Shown: positions 27,952 through 36,884, numbered from the stretch's first letter. The stretch is 64,000 nt of DNA from Vandammella animalimorsus (GCF_002285265.1 NZ_NSJB01000001.1:372001-436000); one strand, 5' to 3'. Numbers and translations are program-made. The notes: generated from the sequence alone by a model not told the origin.

Positions 27952-28281
27952 ATGAAGCTTTCTGCGCATGAATTGGCTTTATTGTCTGAAGCATGTTGTA
28001 CAGAATTTAATTCGGGTGATGATGGGCGTTGATTACTAAAGATATTGAAGATGGTTTGGAGGGAAAAGGCTTCTAAAAATCCCAAGCCCAAGACTTCGTC
28101 GCCCGCTGGGAAGTGGTTTATCAGGAAGCCAACACCCCTTCAGGCTTCTCAGCCACCTTGTTCAAAAGCAAGGATCCCAATGCAGCCAGCCCTATGTGGT
28201 CAACTTCATGCAGCGCATTGCCTCGCCCAAGGAACAGGGTTTTCGAGGGCAGAGCGCATACCTGGAATGCGCTGCGCCGTA
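27952..28281 (+). pseudogene. decayed lipase-like toxin gene fragment
   Basis: The pieces of an N-terminus lie in order but are broken. ATG 27952 opens MKLSAHELALLSEACCTEF and stops at 28032. A frameshift near 28026 continues as LITKDIEDGLEGKGF, then a TAA at 28074, then KSQAQDFVARWEVVYQEANT and PSGFSATLFKSKD to about 28190. That last stretch resembles the region before the lipase GxSxG core of large calcium-binding or type VI lipases. At ~28193 the frame shifts again to YVVNFMQRIASPKEQGF and ends by 28281. The catalytic core is missing, so this is a remnant with an internal deletion. Family assignment is inferred. Confidence 0.5.
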
Positions 28282-28355
28282 AGCAGCAAATGAGTAATTC
28301 AAGGAATATTGCTCAGATCAGGCTCAATCAAGCTTTCATTTGAAAGAAAGATCCC

Positions 28356-28961
28356 ATGGTTGTCATTCCCATTGTCTTCATGTGGCTGTGCTATTTAGGG
28401 CTGAGCCTTTGGCTGGCGCGGATCTTCAATCGCTGGGCCCGCGGTGAAAAGCACCGCTTCAGGTATCCGGGGGTGATCGTGATGCTGGTCATGTGGCTGC
28501 CGGTGCTGTGGGATGCGCCATTGCAGGAGATGAAGTACCGCAAGCTGTGCCGCGAGGAGGCGGGCTTGACGGTGTTCAAGACAGCGGAGCAATGGGATCG
28601 TGAGAATGGTGGACTGCTCAAATCTTTGACCCCAACCAAAGGGGTTGAAACAATCGAAATTGACAAAATAAATTACAGGATGCCTATCAATGAGAGGATT
28701 CATTACGATATATTTTCCATCAATAGGGGTTATAGATTGATCGAGAGAAGGATTGATGTGATAGATGCGGAGACAGGCGAGGTGATGTTGAGACATGTGG
28801 ATTTTGATGCAGGCCCTTTGCATCACATACCCAGTTTTGGAAGGATATGGATGAATAAGCCCAGTTGCATGAGCAATAAAGAAATCCCCAATCATGAAAG
28901 GCTTTTGAAGATGGAGTCGGAATTTTCGAGGTTGACGGCGAAATTCGAGGGGAAGAAGTGA
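28356..28961 (+). CDS. hypothetical membrane protein, paralogue 2 of a tandem pair
   Basis: A 201-residue paralogue of the protein at 27332. The first ~230 bases differ at only a handful of positions. The C-terminal domain shares RGYRLIERR, VMLRHVDFDAGPLHHIPSFGRIWMNKPSC and a helical end, but little in the loop at ~90-120. Two predicted membrane helices lie near the N-terminus, with the remainder likely periplasmic. The pattern of a constant anchor with a variable exterior domain fits diversified immunity proteins. Function not established. Confidence 0.6.
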   Translation: MVVIPIVFMWLCYLGLSLWLARIFNRWARGEKHRFRYPGVIVMLVMWLPVLWDAPLQEMKYRKLCREEAGLTVFKTAEQWDRENGGLLKSLTPTKGVETIEIDKINYRMPINERIHYDIFSINRGYRLIERRIDVIDAETGEVMLRHVDFDAGPLHHIPSFGRIWMNKPSCMSNKEIPNHERLLKMESEFSRLTAKFEGKK

Positions 28962-29078
28962 AGTATGAGAAATGTTTTTGCATGATGCGGATTTTGGGTT
29001 GTGCTGCATGATTTTATTGAGTTAAATAATTTTGGATTGTTGAATTTCCTGGGGTGTTGATCAGATTGCCGTAAAAAA

Positions 29079-29116
29079 ACCGCCGCACGGCTTTGGCCGT
29101 TGCGGCGGTTTGTTTT
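29079..29116. terminator. bidirectional intrinsic terminator
   Basis: A strong stem (AACCGCCGCACGGC / GCCGTTGCGGCGGTT, one bulge) has a T-rich run on each strand: TTTGTTTTT on plus and TTTTTTAC on minus. It separates the plus-strand accessory genes from the minus-strand cyd operon. Confidence 0.85.
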
Positions 29117-29134
29117 TGGGCTATGCCCAACAGC

Positions 29135-29257
29135 TTAGAGCGTGTTATGCGCTTGGCGCTCGCGCGCGGCGTCGTCCATCAGCTCATACCACATGGCGTT
29201 GAGCACGGCCAGGGCGGCGGCCAGCGGCAGGCCCAGCATCCAGGCGAAGTACCACAT
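29135..29257 (-). CDS. cydX: cytochrome bd small subunit CydX
   Basis: A 40-residue single-helix subunit that stabilises the haems of cytochrome bd oxidase. It begins MWYFAWMLGLPLAAALAVLN followed by AMWYE, which is the CydX signature. An AAAGGA site precedes ATG. It is the last gene of the cydDCABX operon. The final ~10 codons (RERQAHNTL) coincide with a dispersed repeat that also occurs near lldP and lldD. Confidence 0.95.
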   Translation of the reverse strand: MWYFAWMLGLPLAAALAVLNAMWYELMDDAARERQAHNTL

Positions 29258-29293
29258 CGTTGATTCCTTTCAAAACGGTTGATTCGTTCACAA

Positions 29294-29314
29294 GCCGGCC
29301 CCGGCGGGGCCGGC
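29294..29314. other. hairpin between cydB and cydX
   Basis: Nine-base arms (GCCGGCCCC / GGGGCCGGC) with a 3-base loop lie in the 69-bp gap. No T tract follows, so partial attenuation or message stabilisation is more likely than full termination. Confidence 0.5.
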
Positions 29315-29326
29315 CTTGGGTTGTGT

Positions 29327-30484
29327 TCAATAGATGGCGTGGCCCTTGTCGCTGTCCACGTCCTCGTTGCGCACTTTGCCGCGCATGACGGCGTACACCC
29401 AGCTGGTGTAGGCCAGCACGATGGGCAGGAAGATGAGGGTGACCACCAGCATGATGAACAGCGTCATGTGGCTGGAGGACGAATCCCACACCGTCAGGCT
29501 GGCCGCCAGGTTGGAGCTGGAGGGCAGGATGAAGGGGAACATGGACACGCCCACGCTGAGGATGATGCCGGCGATGCCCACGCCGCTGGCCAGCAGGGCG
29601 AGGATTTCGCGCCGTGCGGCCAACATCAGCGCGGCCAGCACGAAGCCGAGGATGCCCAGCGCCGGCACCAGCCACAGCACGGGGGCGGCGGCGTAGTTGG
29701 CAAACCAGGCGCCGCCATCGGCGACGACGGTTTTGTACAGCGGGTTGGAGGGGCCGTTGACGACCACATCGCTGGTGATGCGGTAGCCCTCAACGCCTTT
29801 GGCCAGGTACAGGCCCAGCAGCGCGAACAGCACGGCGCTGCCGATGGCGCAGGCGATGCCCCATTGGCGCACGCGCTGCTGCACGGGGCCTTCGGTCTTC
29901 AGTTGCAGCCAGGTGGCGCCGTGGCAGGTGAGCATGAGCACGGAGAGCACGCCGGCGAGCAGCGCGAAGGGGTTGAACAGCGCCCAGAAGGAGCCTTCGT
30001 AGTGGATTTGCATGTCCGGCTCGATGCGGAAGGGCACGCCTTGCAGCACGTTGCCCATGGCCACGCCGAACACCAGCGAGGGCACGAAGCCGCCGATGAA
30101 CAGCATCCAGTCCCAGGTGTTGCGCCAGCGGCTGTCCTCGACTTTGCTGCGGAACTTGAAGCCTACGGGGCGCAGGATGAGCGCGAACAGGATGGCGAAC
30201 ATGGCCAGGTAGAAGCCGGAGAAGGACACGGCATACAGCTGCGGCCAGGCGGCGAAGATGGCGCCGCCGGCCAGGATCAGCCAGACCTGGTTGCCCTCCC
30301 ACACGGGGCCGACGGTGTTGATGACCACGCGGCGCTCGGTATCCGTCTTGGCCACGAAGGGCAGCAGGGTGCCGGTGCCCAGGTCGAAGCCGTCGGTGAC
30401 GGCAAAGCCCACCAGCACCACGCCCAGCACCAGCCACCAGATGACGCGCAGGACTTCGTAATTGAGTAGTTCGTGCAAGATCAT
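29327..30484 (-). CDS. cydB: cytochrome bd ubiquinol oxidase subunit II
   Basis: A 385-residue inner-membrane subunit of the high-affinity quinol oxidase. It opens with YEVLRVIWWLVLGVVLVGFAVTDGFDLG, the CydB signature, followed by GPVWEGNQVWLILAGGAIFAAWP and VEDSRWRNTWDWMLFIGGFVPSLVFGVAMGN. Length and about nine helices match the family. The start overlaps the cydA stop by four bases. It forms the bd complex with CydA and CydX, reducing oxygen to water without proton pumping. Confidence 0.97.
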   Translation of the reverse strand: MILHELLNYEVLRVIWWLVLGVVLVGFAVTDGFDLGTGTLLPFVAKTDTERRVVINTVGPVWEGNQVWLILAGGAIFAAWPQLYAVSFSGFYLAMFAILFALILRPVGFKFRSKVEDSRWRNTWDWMLFIGGFVPSLVFGVAMGNVLQGVPFRIEPDMQIHYEGSFWALFNPFALLAGVLSVLMLTCHGATWLQLKTEGPVQQRVRQWGIACAIGSAVLFALLGLYLAKGVEGYRITSDVVVNGPSNPLYKTVVADGGAWFANYAAAPVLWLVPALGILGFVLAALMLAARREILALLASGVGIAGIILSVGVSMFPFILPSSSNLAASLTVWDSSSSHMTLFIMLVVTLIFLPIVLAYTSWVYAVMRGKVRNEDVDSDKGHAIY

Positions 30485-32103
30485 GCGGATTCTCCAGCAG
30501 CAGTACGAGGGGTCAAGGAAGGGGCGGCGGCGTGACCCGCCGGTGCGGGCGACAAATCGCCGGGCAGGGCTTGCAGCTCACGCGCATCGGGGCCTTTGCG
30601 GATGGCCGCCAGCATCAGCTTCATCTCGATGATGAGCAGCACGGTGTAGATGGCCACGAAGCCCAGCATGGTCAGCAGCACGGTCTTGGCGCCCAGGTTG
30701 GAGACGGCCACGGCCACCGGCAGCACGCCTTCGATGGCCCAGGGCTGGCGGCCGAACTCGGCCACGAACCAGCCGCATTCGGCGGCAATCCAGGGCAGCG
30801 GGATGGCCCACACGGCCACTTTCAGCAGCCAGGGGTGGGCATCGAGGCGGCGGCGCGCCGAAAGCACGAAGAAGGTGGCCGTCAGAGCGATGAAGAAAAA
30901 GCCCAGGCCGACCATGATGCGGAAGGTCCAGAACAGCGGCGCAACCTGCGGCACGGTGTCCCAGGCAGCCTGTTCGATTTGCGCGGCGCTGGCCTGGCGC
31001 GGATCGTCCACATAGCGCTTGAGCAGCAGGGCGTAGCCCAGGCGGTCGCTGTGCGCCTCGAACTGCTCCATCAGCGCCTGCGGCGCTTGCTTGCCGTTGA
31101 GGGCGCGGATTTGCTCCAGCGCGTCATAGGCAACAAGGCCGCTGCGGATGTGCTGCTGCGCCGAGGCCACCAAATCCTTGATGCCGGGGATTTGCGTGTC
31201 CAGGCTGCGCGTGCCGATCAGGCCCATGACCCAGGGGATGTGGATGGCGTAGTGCGTCTTGCGCGCCTCTTGGTCGGGCAGGCCGATCACGGTGAAGGAG
31301 GCGGGCGCGGGCTCGGTCTCCCACATGCCTTCGATGGCGGCCAGCTTCATGCTCTGGTGCTCGGAGGAGAGGTAGCCGCTCTCATCGCCCAGCACCACCA
31401 CCGACAGCGAACCAGCCAGGCCAAAGGCGGCGGCCACCGTCATCGAGCGCTTGGCCAGCTCCAGGTGCCGGCCCTTGAGCACGAACCAGGCGGCCACGCC
31501 CAGCACGAATACGGCCGCCACGGTGTAGCCGGCCGAGACGGTGTGCACGAACTTGGCCTGCGCCACGGGGTTGGTGACCACGTCAAAGAAGCTGTCCACC
31601 TCCATGCGCATGGTGTGCGGGTTGAGCTTGGCGCCCACGGGAAATTGCATCCAGCCGTTGGCCACCAAAATCCACAGCGCCGAGAGGTTGGTGCCAATGG
31701 CCATGGCCCAGGTCACCACCAGGTGCTTGACCTTGGACAGGCGCTCCCAGCCGAAGAAGAACATGCCCACCAGCGTGGCCTCCAGGAAGAAGGCCATCAG
31801 CGCCTCGATGGCCAGCGGCGCGCCGAAGATGTCGCCCACGTAGTGGCTGTAGTAGCTCCAGTTCATGCCGAACTGGAACTCCATGACGATGCCGGTGGCC
31901 ACGCCCATGGCGAAGTTGATGCCAAAGAGCACGCCCCAGAACTTGGTCATCTGGCGCCAGATGGGCCGGCGCGTCATGACGTACACCGTCTCCATGATGG
32001 CCAGCAGGATGGAAAGCCCCAGCGTCAGGGGCACGAAGATGAAGTGGTACATGGCCGTCAAGGCAAATTGCAGCCGTGACAGACCAACTATGTCGAGATC
32101 CAT
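30481..32103 (-). CDS. cydA: cytochrome bd ubiquinol oxidase subunit I
   Basis: A 540-residue haem-bearing subunit containing haems b558, b595 and d. The N-terminal SRLQFALTAMYHFIFVPLTLG includes His19, a haem ligand. GRQPWAIEGVLPV marks the conserved bd signature near the C-terminal part, and the quinol-binding Q-loop is in the middle. AMGVATGIVMEFQFGMNWSYYSHYVGDIFGAPLAIEALMAFFLEAT is near-identical to known CydA. It ends with an overlap into cydB and follows cydC by 78 bp. Confidence 0.97.
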   Translation of the reverse strand: MDLDIVGLSRLQFALTAMYHFIFVPLTLGLSILLAIMETVYVMTRRPIWRQMTKFWGVLFGINFAMGVATGIVMEFQFGMNWSYYSHYVGDIFGAPLAIEALMAFFLEATLVGMFFFGWERLSKVKHLVVTWAMAIGTNLSALWILVANGWMQFPVGAKLNPHTMRMEVDSFFDVVTNPVAQAKFVHTVSAGYTVAAVFVLGVAAWFVLKGRHLELAKRSMTVAAAFGLAGSLSVVVLGDESGYLSSEHQSMKLAAIEGMWETEPAPASFTVIGLPDQEARKTHYAIHIPWVMGLIGTRSLDTQIPGIKDLVASAQQHIRSGLVAYDALEQIRALNGKQAPQALMEQFEAHSDRLGYALLLKRYVDDPRQASAAQIEQAAWDTVPQVAPLFWTFRIMVGLGFFFIALTATFFVLSARRRLDAHPWLLKVAVWAIPLPWIAAECGWFVAEFGRQPWAIEGVLPVAVAVSNLGAKTVLLTMLGFVAIYTVLLIIEMKLMLAAIRKGPDARELQALPGDLSPAPAGHAAAPSLTPRTAAGESA

Positions 32104-32181
32104 GGGGGGAGACCTTTCAGTAGTTCAAAGTGCAAAAGAAAAGTGGTGAGAGAAAAAACCGGGGGTGCCAAGACAAGAGGC

Positions 32182-34044
32182 TCAACCATCGCGCAGCCGC
32201 GCCAGCAGCGCCTGGAACTCAGCGCTGCCGCGCACGGCCTGGGCCGTGATGCGGCCGTGCTCCAGCAGCAGCAGGCGGCCTGCCAGCGCGGCCTCGCGGC
32301 GCATGTGCGTGGCCAGCACCACGCTGCGGCCGCGCAGCGCCGGCGCCAGGCGCTGCAGCAGGGCTTGGGCGGTGGCGGCGTCCAGGCCGTCGGTGGGCTC
32401 GTCGAGCAGCCACAGCGCGCCGGCTGCATCGGCTGCATCGGCTGCATCGGTTGCATCGGCGCCGGGCTGCGGGATGCGCGCCAGCAGCAGCCGCGCCAGC
32501 GCCAGGCGCCGGCCCTGGCCTTTGGACAGGCCCAGGCCGCCTTCGCCCAGGCGCTCGTCCAGCCCGGCCGGACGGGCGGCAATGGCCTCCTTCAGGCCCA
32601 CGAGCTCCAGCGCGGCCCACAGCGCCGCATCGTCCAGCGGGCGCTGCTGCAGATTCAGATTGGCGCGCACTGTGTCGCTGAACAAGGCCGTCTGCTGCGG
32701 CAGGCCCAGGCTGGGCAGGGCGCGCACCGTGCCGCGCGTGGCGGCCAGCTCGCCGGCCAGCAGCGCCAGCAGGCTGGATTTGCCACTGCCGCTGGCGCCC
32801 ACCAGGGCCAGCACCTCGCCTTCGGCCAGCGTGAGCGAGCAGTCCTGCAGGCGCGCCAGGCCGCTGCGGCCGCTGTCGAGCCAGACCTGCTGCAACTGGG
32901 CGGCCAGGCCGGCCTCGGGCGCGGGCAGGGCGGCGCTGGGGGCATGGGGCGCATCTGCGTTGGCTGCGTTGGCTGCGGTGTTGGCGGCGGCGGTGTTGGT
33001 GTTGGTGGCGGGCGTCAGGCTGCGCGCCAGCGGGGCCTGCAGGCGGCGCGCGGCCAGCAGGCAGGCGGCCCACTCCAGCGTGCCGCGGCGCAGCGCAGCA
33101 AAGGGCTCCATGCCGGCCATGGCCATCAGCACGAAAAAGGCCGCCAGCGCCACATGCATGTCGCGCGCCAGCACCAGCCAGGCGGCCACGGCCAGGGCGG
33201 CGGCCAGCGTCAGCGCCTGCAACGCCTGCCAGGCCGCGGCGGCGGCGGCATCGCGCTGTTGCAGGCGCAGCTCCAGCGCGGCCAGCTCGGCCTGGCGCTG
33301 GCGCCAGCGCTGCAGCGCGGCATCGAATTGCACGGCCATGGTCAGCTCGGCCTGGCCGCCCACCAGCTCCAGCGCCTGCTGGCGCATGCGCTCGCCATGG
33401 CGCGACTGGGCCAGCGCCAGCGCGCTGCTGCTGCGCGCCAGCCACAGCGTGATGCCCAGGCCCCAGCCCCAGAACCACAGCCAGCAGGCCAGGCCCAGCC
33501 ACAGGTGCTGCCAGGCCAGCCACAGGCTGATGGCCAGCGTGGTGGCCAGGGCCGCGGCGCAGGGCAGGGCCAGGCGCAGGTACAGGGCCTCGGCGGCGTC
33601 CAAATCGCGCGTCAGGCGCAGCAGCAGGCGCGCGGGCTGCAGTTGCCAGGCGCGCTGCGCGGCCGCCAGCTGCGGCGCTTGCGCCGGGGGTTGGGCAAAG
33701 CTGCGCAGCAGGCGCTCGCGCAGGGCCACCAGTGCGTCCAGCGTGGCGGCGTGGCCGACCAGGCGCTCGGCATAGCGCGCGCCGGTGCGCCCCAGCGCCA
33801 GAAAGCGGATGCTGGCGCTGGGCACGAAGACGTCGAAGGCCAGCGCCGTGGCGGCGCTCAGCCCGGCCAGGGCCGTGCCGGTGATGAACCAGCCCGACAC
33901 GCCCAGCAGCAGGGCGCCCATCAGCGCCGTGGCGCAGGCCAGCAGCAGGCCGGCGGCCATGCGCCGGCCGTGGCCTTGCCACAGGGCGGCCCACAGCAGG
34001 GCCAGGCTATGGCGGCGCGGCGTCGTTGGCGGGCGAGCACTCAC
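32182..34044 (-). CDS. cydC: thiol reductant ABC exporter subunit CydC
   Basis: A 620-residue half-transporter with an N-terminal six-helix domain (GVSGWFITGTALAGL, then FLALGRTGARYAERLVGH) and a C-terminal ATPase. CydDC exports cysteine and glutathione and is needed to assemble cytochrome bd. Walker A is GASGSGKSS. The signature reads LSKGQGRRLALARLL instead of LSGGQ, and Walker B is ALWLLDEPTDGLD. Between signature and Walker B there is a low-complexity insert rich in Ala-Asp, encoded by 9-bp repeats. A second Asn/Thr/Ala-rich stretch precedes the ATPase. It overlaps cydD by four bases. Confidence 0.92.
   Translation of the reverse strand: MSARPPTTPRRHSLALLWAALWQGHGRRMAAGLLLACATALMGALLLGVSGWFITGTALAGLSAATALAFDVFVPSASIRFLALGRTGARYAERLVGHAATLDALVALRERLLRSFAQPPAQAPQLAAAQRAWQLQPARLLLRLTRDLDAAEALYLRLALPCAAALATTLAISLWLAWQHLWLGLACWLWFWGWGLGITLWLARSSSALALAQSRHGERMRQQALELVGGQAELTMAVQFDAALQRWRQRQAELAALELRLQQRDAAAAAAWQALQALTLAAALAVAAWLVLARDMHVALAAFFVLMAMAGMEPFAALRRGTLEWAACLLAARRLQAPLARSLTPATNTNTAAANTAANAANADAPHAPSAALPAPEAGLAAQLQQVWLDSGRSGLARLQDCSLTLAEGEVLALVGASGSGKSSLLALLAGELAATRGTVRALPSLGLPQQTALFSDTVRANLNLQQRPLDDAALWAALELVGLKEAIAARPAGLDERLGEGGLGLSKGQGRRLALARLLLARIPQPGADATDAADAADAAGALWLLDEPTDGLDAATAQALLQRLAPALRGRSVVLATHMRREAALAGRLLLLEHGRITAQAVRGSAEFQALLARLRDG
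32422..32457. repeat. four tandem 9-bp units inside cydC
   Basis: GGCTGCATC is repeated three times exactly, followed by GGTTGCATC. It keeps frame and encodes an Asp-Ala-Ala/Thr repeat between the ABC signature and Walker B. Because the unit is a multiple of three, copy number can vary without a frameshift. Confidence 0.9.
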
Positions 34045-35942
34045 GGCAGGGCCTCCTCGGTCGTGCTGGCGGTGGCGGCGGCGGGGGCGGCAGCGCGCAT
34101 TTCTTGCGTTGGCGCATCGGGGCGGCGGCGCCAGCGGGCCTGGCCCTGGGCGTCCAGCTGCAGCACCCAGGGCAGGGCGGCGATGGCCTGCGGCTCGTGC
34201 GTGGCCAGCAGCAGCGTGCGGCCCTGCGCCAGCGTCAGGATCTGCGCCAGCACCTGGGCGCTGGTGGCGCTGTCCAGGTGGGCGGTGGGTTCGTCGAGCA
34301 GCAGCAGCGTGGCCCCGGGCGCGGCCACGAGCCGGGCCAGCGCCAGGCGCAGGGCCTCGCCGCCGGAGAGGCCGCTGCCGCCTTCGCCCAGCAGGGCCTG
34401 GCTGCGCTGCTGGACAAAGGCCCCCAGGCCCACTTGCTGCAGCGCGCGGGCCTCGTCCTCGGGCGTGGCCGGCGCGGCGCGGCCCAGGCGCAGATTGCGC
34501 TGCAGCGAGCCGGCAAAGACATAGGGCTGCGCGCCCATCCAGCCCATGCGGCGGCGCAGCGCCGCGGCGTGGACCGCATCCATGGGCAGGCCGCCGATGC
34601 GCACCTGGCCGCTGGCAGGCTGCACCAGCCCGGCCACCAGGGCCAGCAGCAGGCTTTTGCCGCTGCCGCTGGGGCCGGTGATGGCCACGTGCGCCCCGGC
34701 CGGGATGTGCAAATCCAGCGCCGGGCGCGCGGCCTGGCCTTCGGCCAGCGGCAGCGCCGGCTGCACGGCCTGCAGCGTGATGGCGGGCGCACCTGCGGGG
34801 ACGGCGGGGGCGGCGGGCTCGGCAGTGTTGGCGGCAGTGTTGGCGGCAGGGGGCTGGCCTTCGCTCTGGCCCTCGCCCTCGCCCTCAGTCAGGGCATTGG
34901 GCACCAGCGGCGCCAGCTCGTCGAGCAGGGTGTGCAGGCGCTGCAGCGCGGCGCGGCCATTGGCGCGGTCGTGCCAGACGGCCGAGAGCTCGCGCAGCGG
35001 CTCGAAGAAGGCCGGCGCCAGCATCAGCACGAACAGGCCCTCGTGCAGCGTCAGGCGCGCCCCCCAGGCGCCAAAGGGCAGCTGCCCCAGCAGGTGAAAG
35101 CCCACGTACACGGCCACCAGCGCCACGCCCAGCGCCGAGAACAGCTCCAGCACCGCCGAGGACAGCATGGCCACGCGCAGCACGCGCATGGTGCGCTGCG
35201 CCAGGTCGCGGCCCAGCGCGCTCATGCGCTGCGCCGTGGCCTGCACAGCGTGCAAGGCGCGCAGGCTGGGCAGGGCGCGCAGGCGCTGCAGCAGATCGCC
35301 ATGCAAATGCCCCAGCGCCTGCAGCTGCGCCTCGCTGATGGCCTGGGCGCGCCAGCCGATGATGGCCATGAACAAGGGGATCAGCGGCGCGGCCAGCAGC
35401 AGCAAGAGCGCCGCCAGCCAGGAATGCCAGCCCACGCACAGCGCCAGCGCCGGCGGCGCGAGCAGCACGCGCCACTGCGCCAGCTGGTAGCGCGCCAGCC
35501 AGGGCAGCACGGCATCGGCCTGCTCCATCCAGGCGCTGGTGATCTGGCCCGAGGGCGGGCGGCGCGCATCCAGCGGCGAGCTGTGGCGCAGGCGCTGGCC
35601 CAGCTGCAGGCGCAGGGCCGTCAGGCTGCAGCGCGCATGGCGCCAGGCCAGCCGCGTGCCGGCGTATTCCAGCGCGGCGCGCAGCAGCCCCAGGGCCACG
35701 ATGATGGCCGCGGCCTGCACGAGGCTGGCTGTGGGCGGCGGCAGGTCGGCGGCGCTGCCGCCGCCGTCTTGCCAGGCCATCAGCGCGGCAATGGCCGTGG
35801 CGATCTGCCAGGCCTGGCCGACCCACAGCAGCGAGGCCAGCGCGGGCAGGGCATGCCACCAGCCCCTGGCCTGGGCGGGCAGGGGCGATGGGCCAGGGGC
35901 CATCTCTGAAGTTGCAGCGCGTGCGCGCCCGTTGCGTGCCAT
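34041..35942 (-). CDS. cydD: thiol reductant ABC exporter subunit CydD
   Basis: A 633-residue half-transporter, partner of CydC. The membrane domain includes RLAWRHARCSLTALRLQLGQRL, then SGQITSAWMEQADAVLPWLARY and PAFFEPLRELSAVWHDRANGRAALQRL. The ATPase has Walker A GPSGSGKSL, signature SGLSGGEALRLALARL and Walker B LLLLDEPTAHLDS. A low-complexity linker (EGEGEGQSEGQPPAANTAANTAEPAAPAVP region) separates the domains. ATG 35942 is chosen; a longer in-frame start at 35987 adds residues without similarity. It is the first gene of the cydDCABX operon. Confidence 0.92.
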   Translation of the reverse strand: MARNGRARAATSEMAPGPSPLPAQARGWWHALPALASLLWVGQAWQIATAIAALMAWQDGGGSAADLPPPTASLVQAAAIIVALGLLRAALEYAGTRLAWRHARCSLTALRLQLGQRLRHSSPLDARRPPSGQITSAWMEQADAVLPWLARYQLAQWRVLLAPPALALCVGWHSWLAALLLLLAAPLIPLFMAIIGWRAQAISEAQLQALGHLHGDLLQRLRALPSLRALHAVQATAQRMSALGRDLAQRTMRVLRVAMLSSAVLELFSALGVALVAVYVGFHLLGQLPFGAWGARLTLHEGLFVLMLAPAFFEPLRELSAVWHDRANGRAALQRLHTLLDELAPLVPNALTEGEGEGQSEGQPPAANTAANTAEPAAPAVPAGAPAITLQAVQPALPLAEGQAARPALDLHIPAGAHVAITGPSGSGKSLLLALVAGLVQPASGQVRIGGLPMDAVHAAALRRRMGWMGAQPYVFAGSLQRNLRLGRAAPATPEDEARALQQVGLGAFVQQRSQALLGEGGSGLSGGEALRLALARLVAAPGATLLLLDEPTAHLDSATSAQVLAQILTLAQGRTLLLATHEPQAIAALPWVLQLDAQGQARWRRRPDAPTQEMRAAAPAAATASTTEEALP

Positions 35943-36287
35943 GGGTTTGAGGGAATGCGAAAAGCACCAGCAAGGGGCGGTCTGCACACATCACAGCGCG
36001 CAATGAATGCGGATGAACGCGGATGCACAAGGCGCTGCAAGGCGTGCAGACCTGCCCAGGCCCCTGCAAACCATCCAGCAACCAGCGCCGCAGCCTGCAG
36101 AGGCCCTTTTGAAAAAAGCGCCGGATTCTATGAATTCCAACAAACTTTATGGGGTTATCCGCACGGCTTTAGTCGGGCACCTGGGCAGGAACCTGGGCGG
36201 GCTCATGGGTGGCCACCTGGGCCTGCGCGGTGCAAGGCGCTGCGGTCGGGGGGCAGCCTTGGCGCTTGCCTGGCGCAGCGCAGGCGC
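35943..36287. other. intergenic region upstream of the cyd operon
   Basis: About 345 bp with no credible gene. It should hold the cyd promoter on the minus strand. A TAGAAT occurs near 36126-36131 on that strand without a good -35, and I saw no clear FNR or ArcA-type site. Confidence 0.4.
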
Positions 36288-36884
36288 TCAACCTGCCGGC
36301 GCCTTGAGCGCGGCAGCCTGGGGCTGATTGCTTTGCAGTTGCTGCAGCAGCTCGTGCAGCAGGGCCTGGGCGTCGCTGCCGGTGGTGGTCAGCGCCATTT
36401 GCCAGTCGCTCAGCAGCCCGTTGGCGATGCAGTGCTGCAAGAAGGGCTGCAGTGCGCTGTAGTAGCCGTCCACGTCGAGGATGCCGATGGGTTTGTCGTG
36501 GTAGCCCAGTTGGCGCCAGGTCCAGATCTCGAACAGTTCCTCGAAGGTGCCGATGCCGCCGGGCAGGGCGACGAAGGCGTCGCTGCGCTGGGCCATCATG
36601 GCCTTGCGCTGGTGCATGGTGTCCACGACGAACAGCTCATCGCAGGCTTGGTTGGCCATTTCCTTGTGCACCAGCACGGTGGGGATGATGCCCACCACGC
36701 GCGCGCCGGCCTCCTTGGCGGCCTGGGCCACCAGACCCATCAGCCCGGATTTGCCGCCGCCATAGACCAGCTGGCCGCCTTGCTCACCGATCCAGCGGCC
36801 GACGGCCTGGGCGGCTTCGATGATGCGCGGGTTGCTGCCATTGCGCGAGCCGCAGTAAACGCAGAAGGAGAAGCGGGGCTTCAT
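36288..36884 (-). CDS. LOG family protein (nucleoside 5'-monophosphate phosphoribohydrolase)
   Basis: A 198-residue Rossmann-fold enzyme of the LOG/YvdD type, which cleaves the N-glycosidic bond of cytokinin or purine nucleoside 5'-monophosphates. Motifs are FCVYCGSRNG near the N-terminus, LVYGGGKSGLMGLVA, DTMHQRKAMM and the diagnostic LPGGIGTFEELFEIWTW. Length fits the type I LOG group. It is transcribed away from the beta-helix gene's element and probably stands alone. Confidence 0.92.
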   Translation of the reverse strand: MKPRFSFCVYCGSRNGSNPRIIEAAQAVGRWIGEQGGQLVYGGGKSGLMGLVAQAAKEAGARVVGIIPTVLVHKEMANQACDELFVVDTMHQRKAMMAQRSDAFVALPGGIGTFEELFEIWTWRQLGYHDKPIGILDVDGYYSALQPFLQHCIANGLLSDWQMALTTTGSDAQALLHELLQQLQSNQPQAAALKAPAG

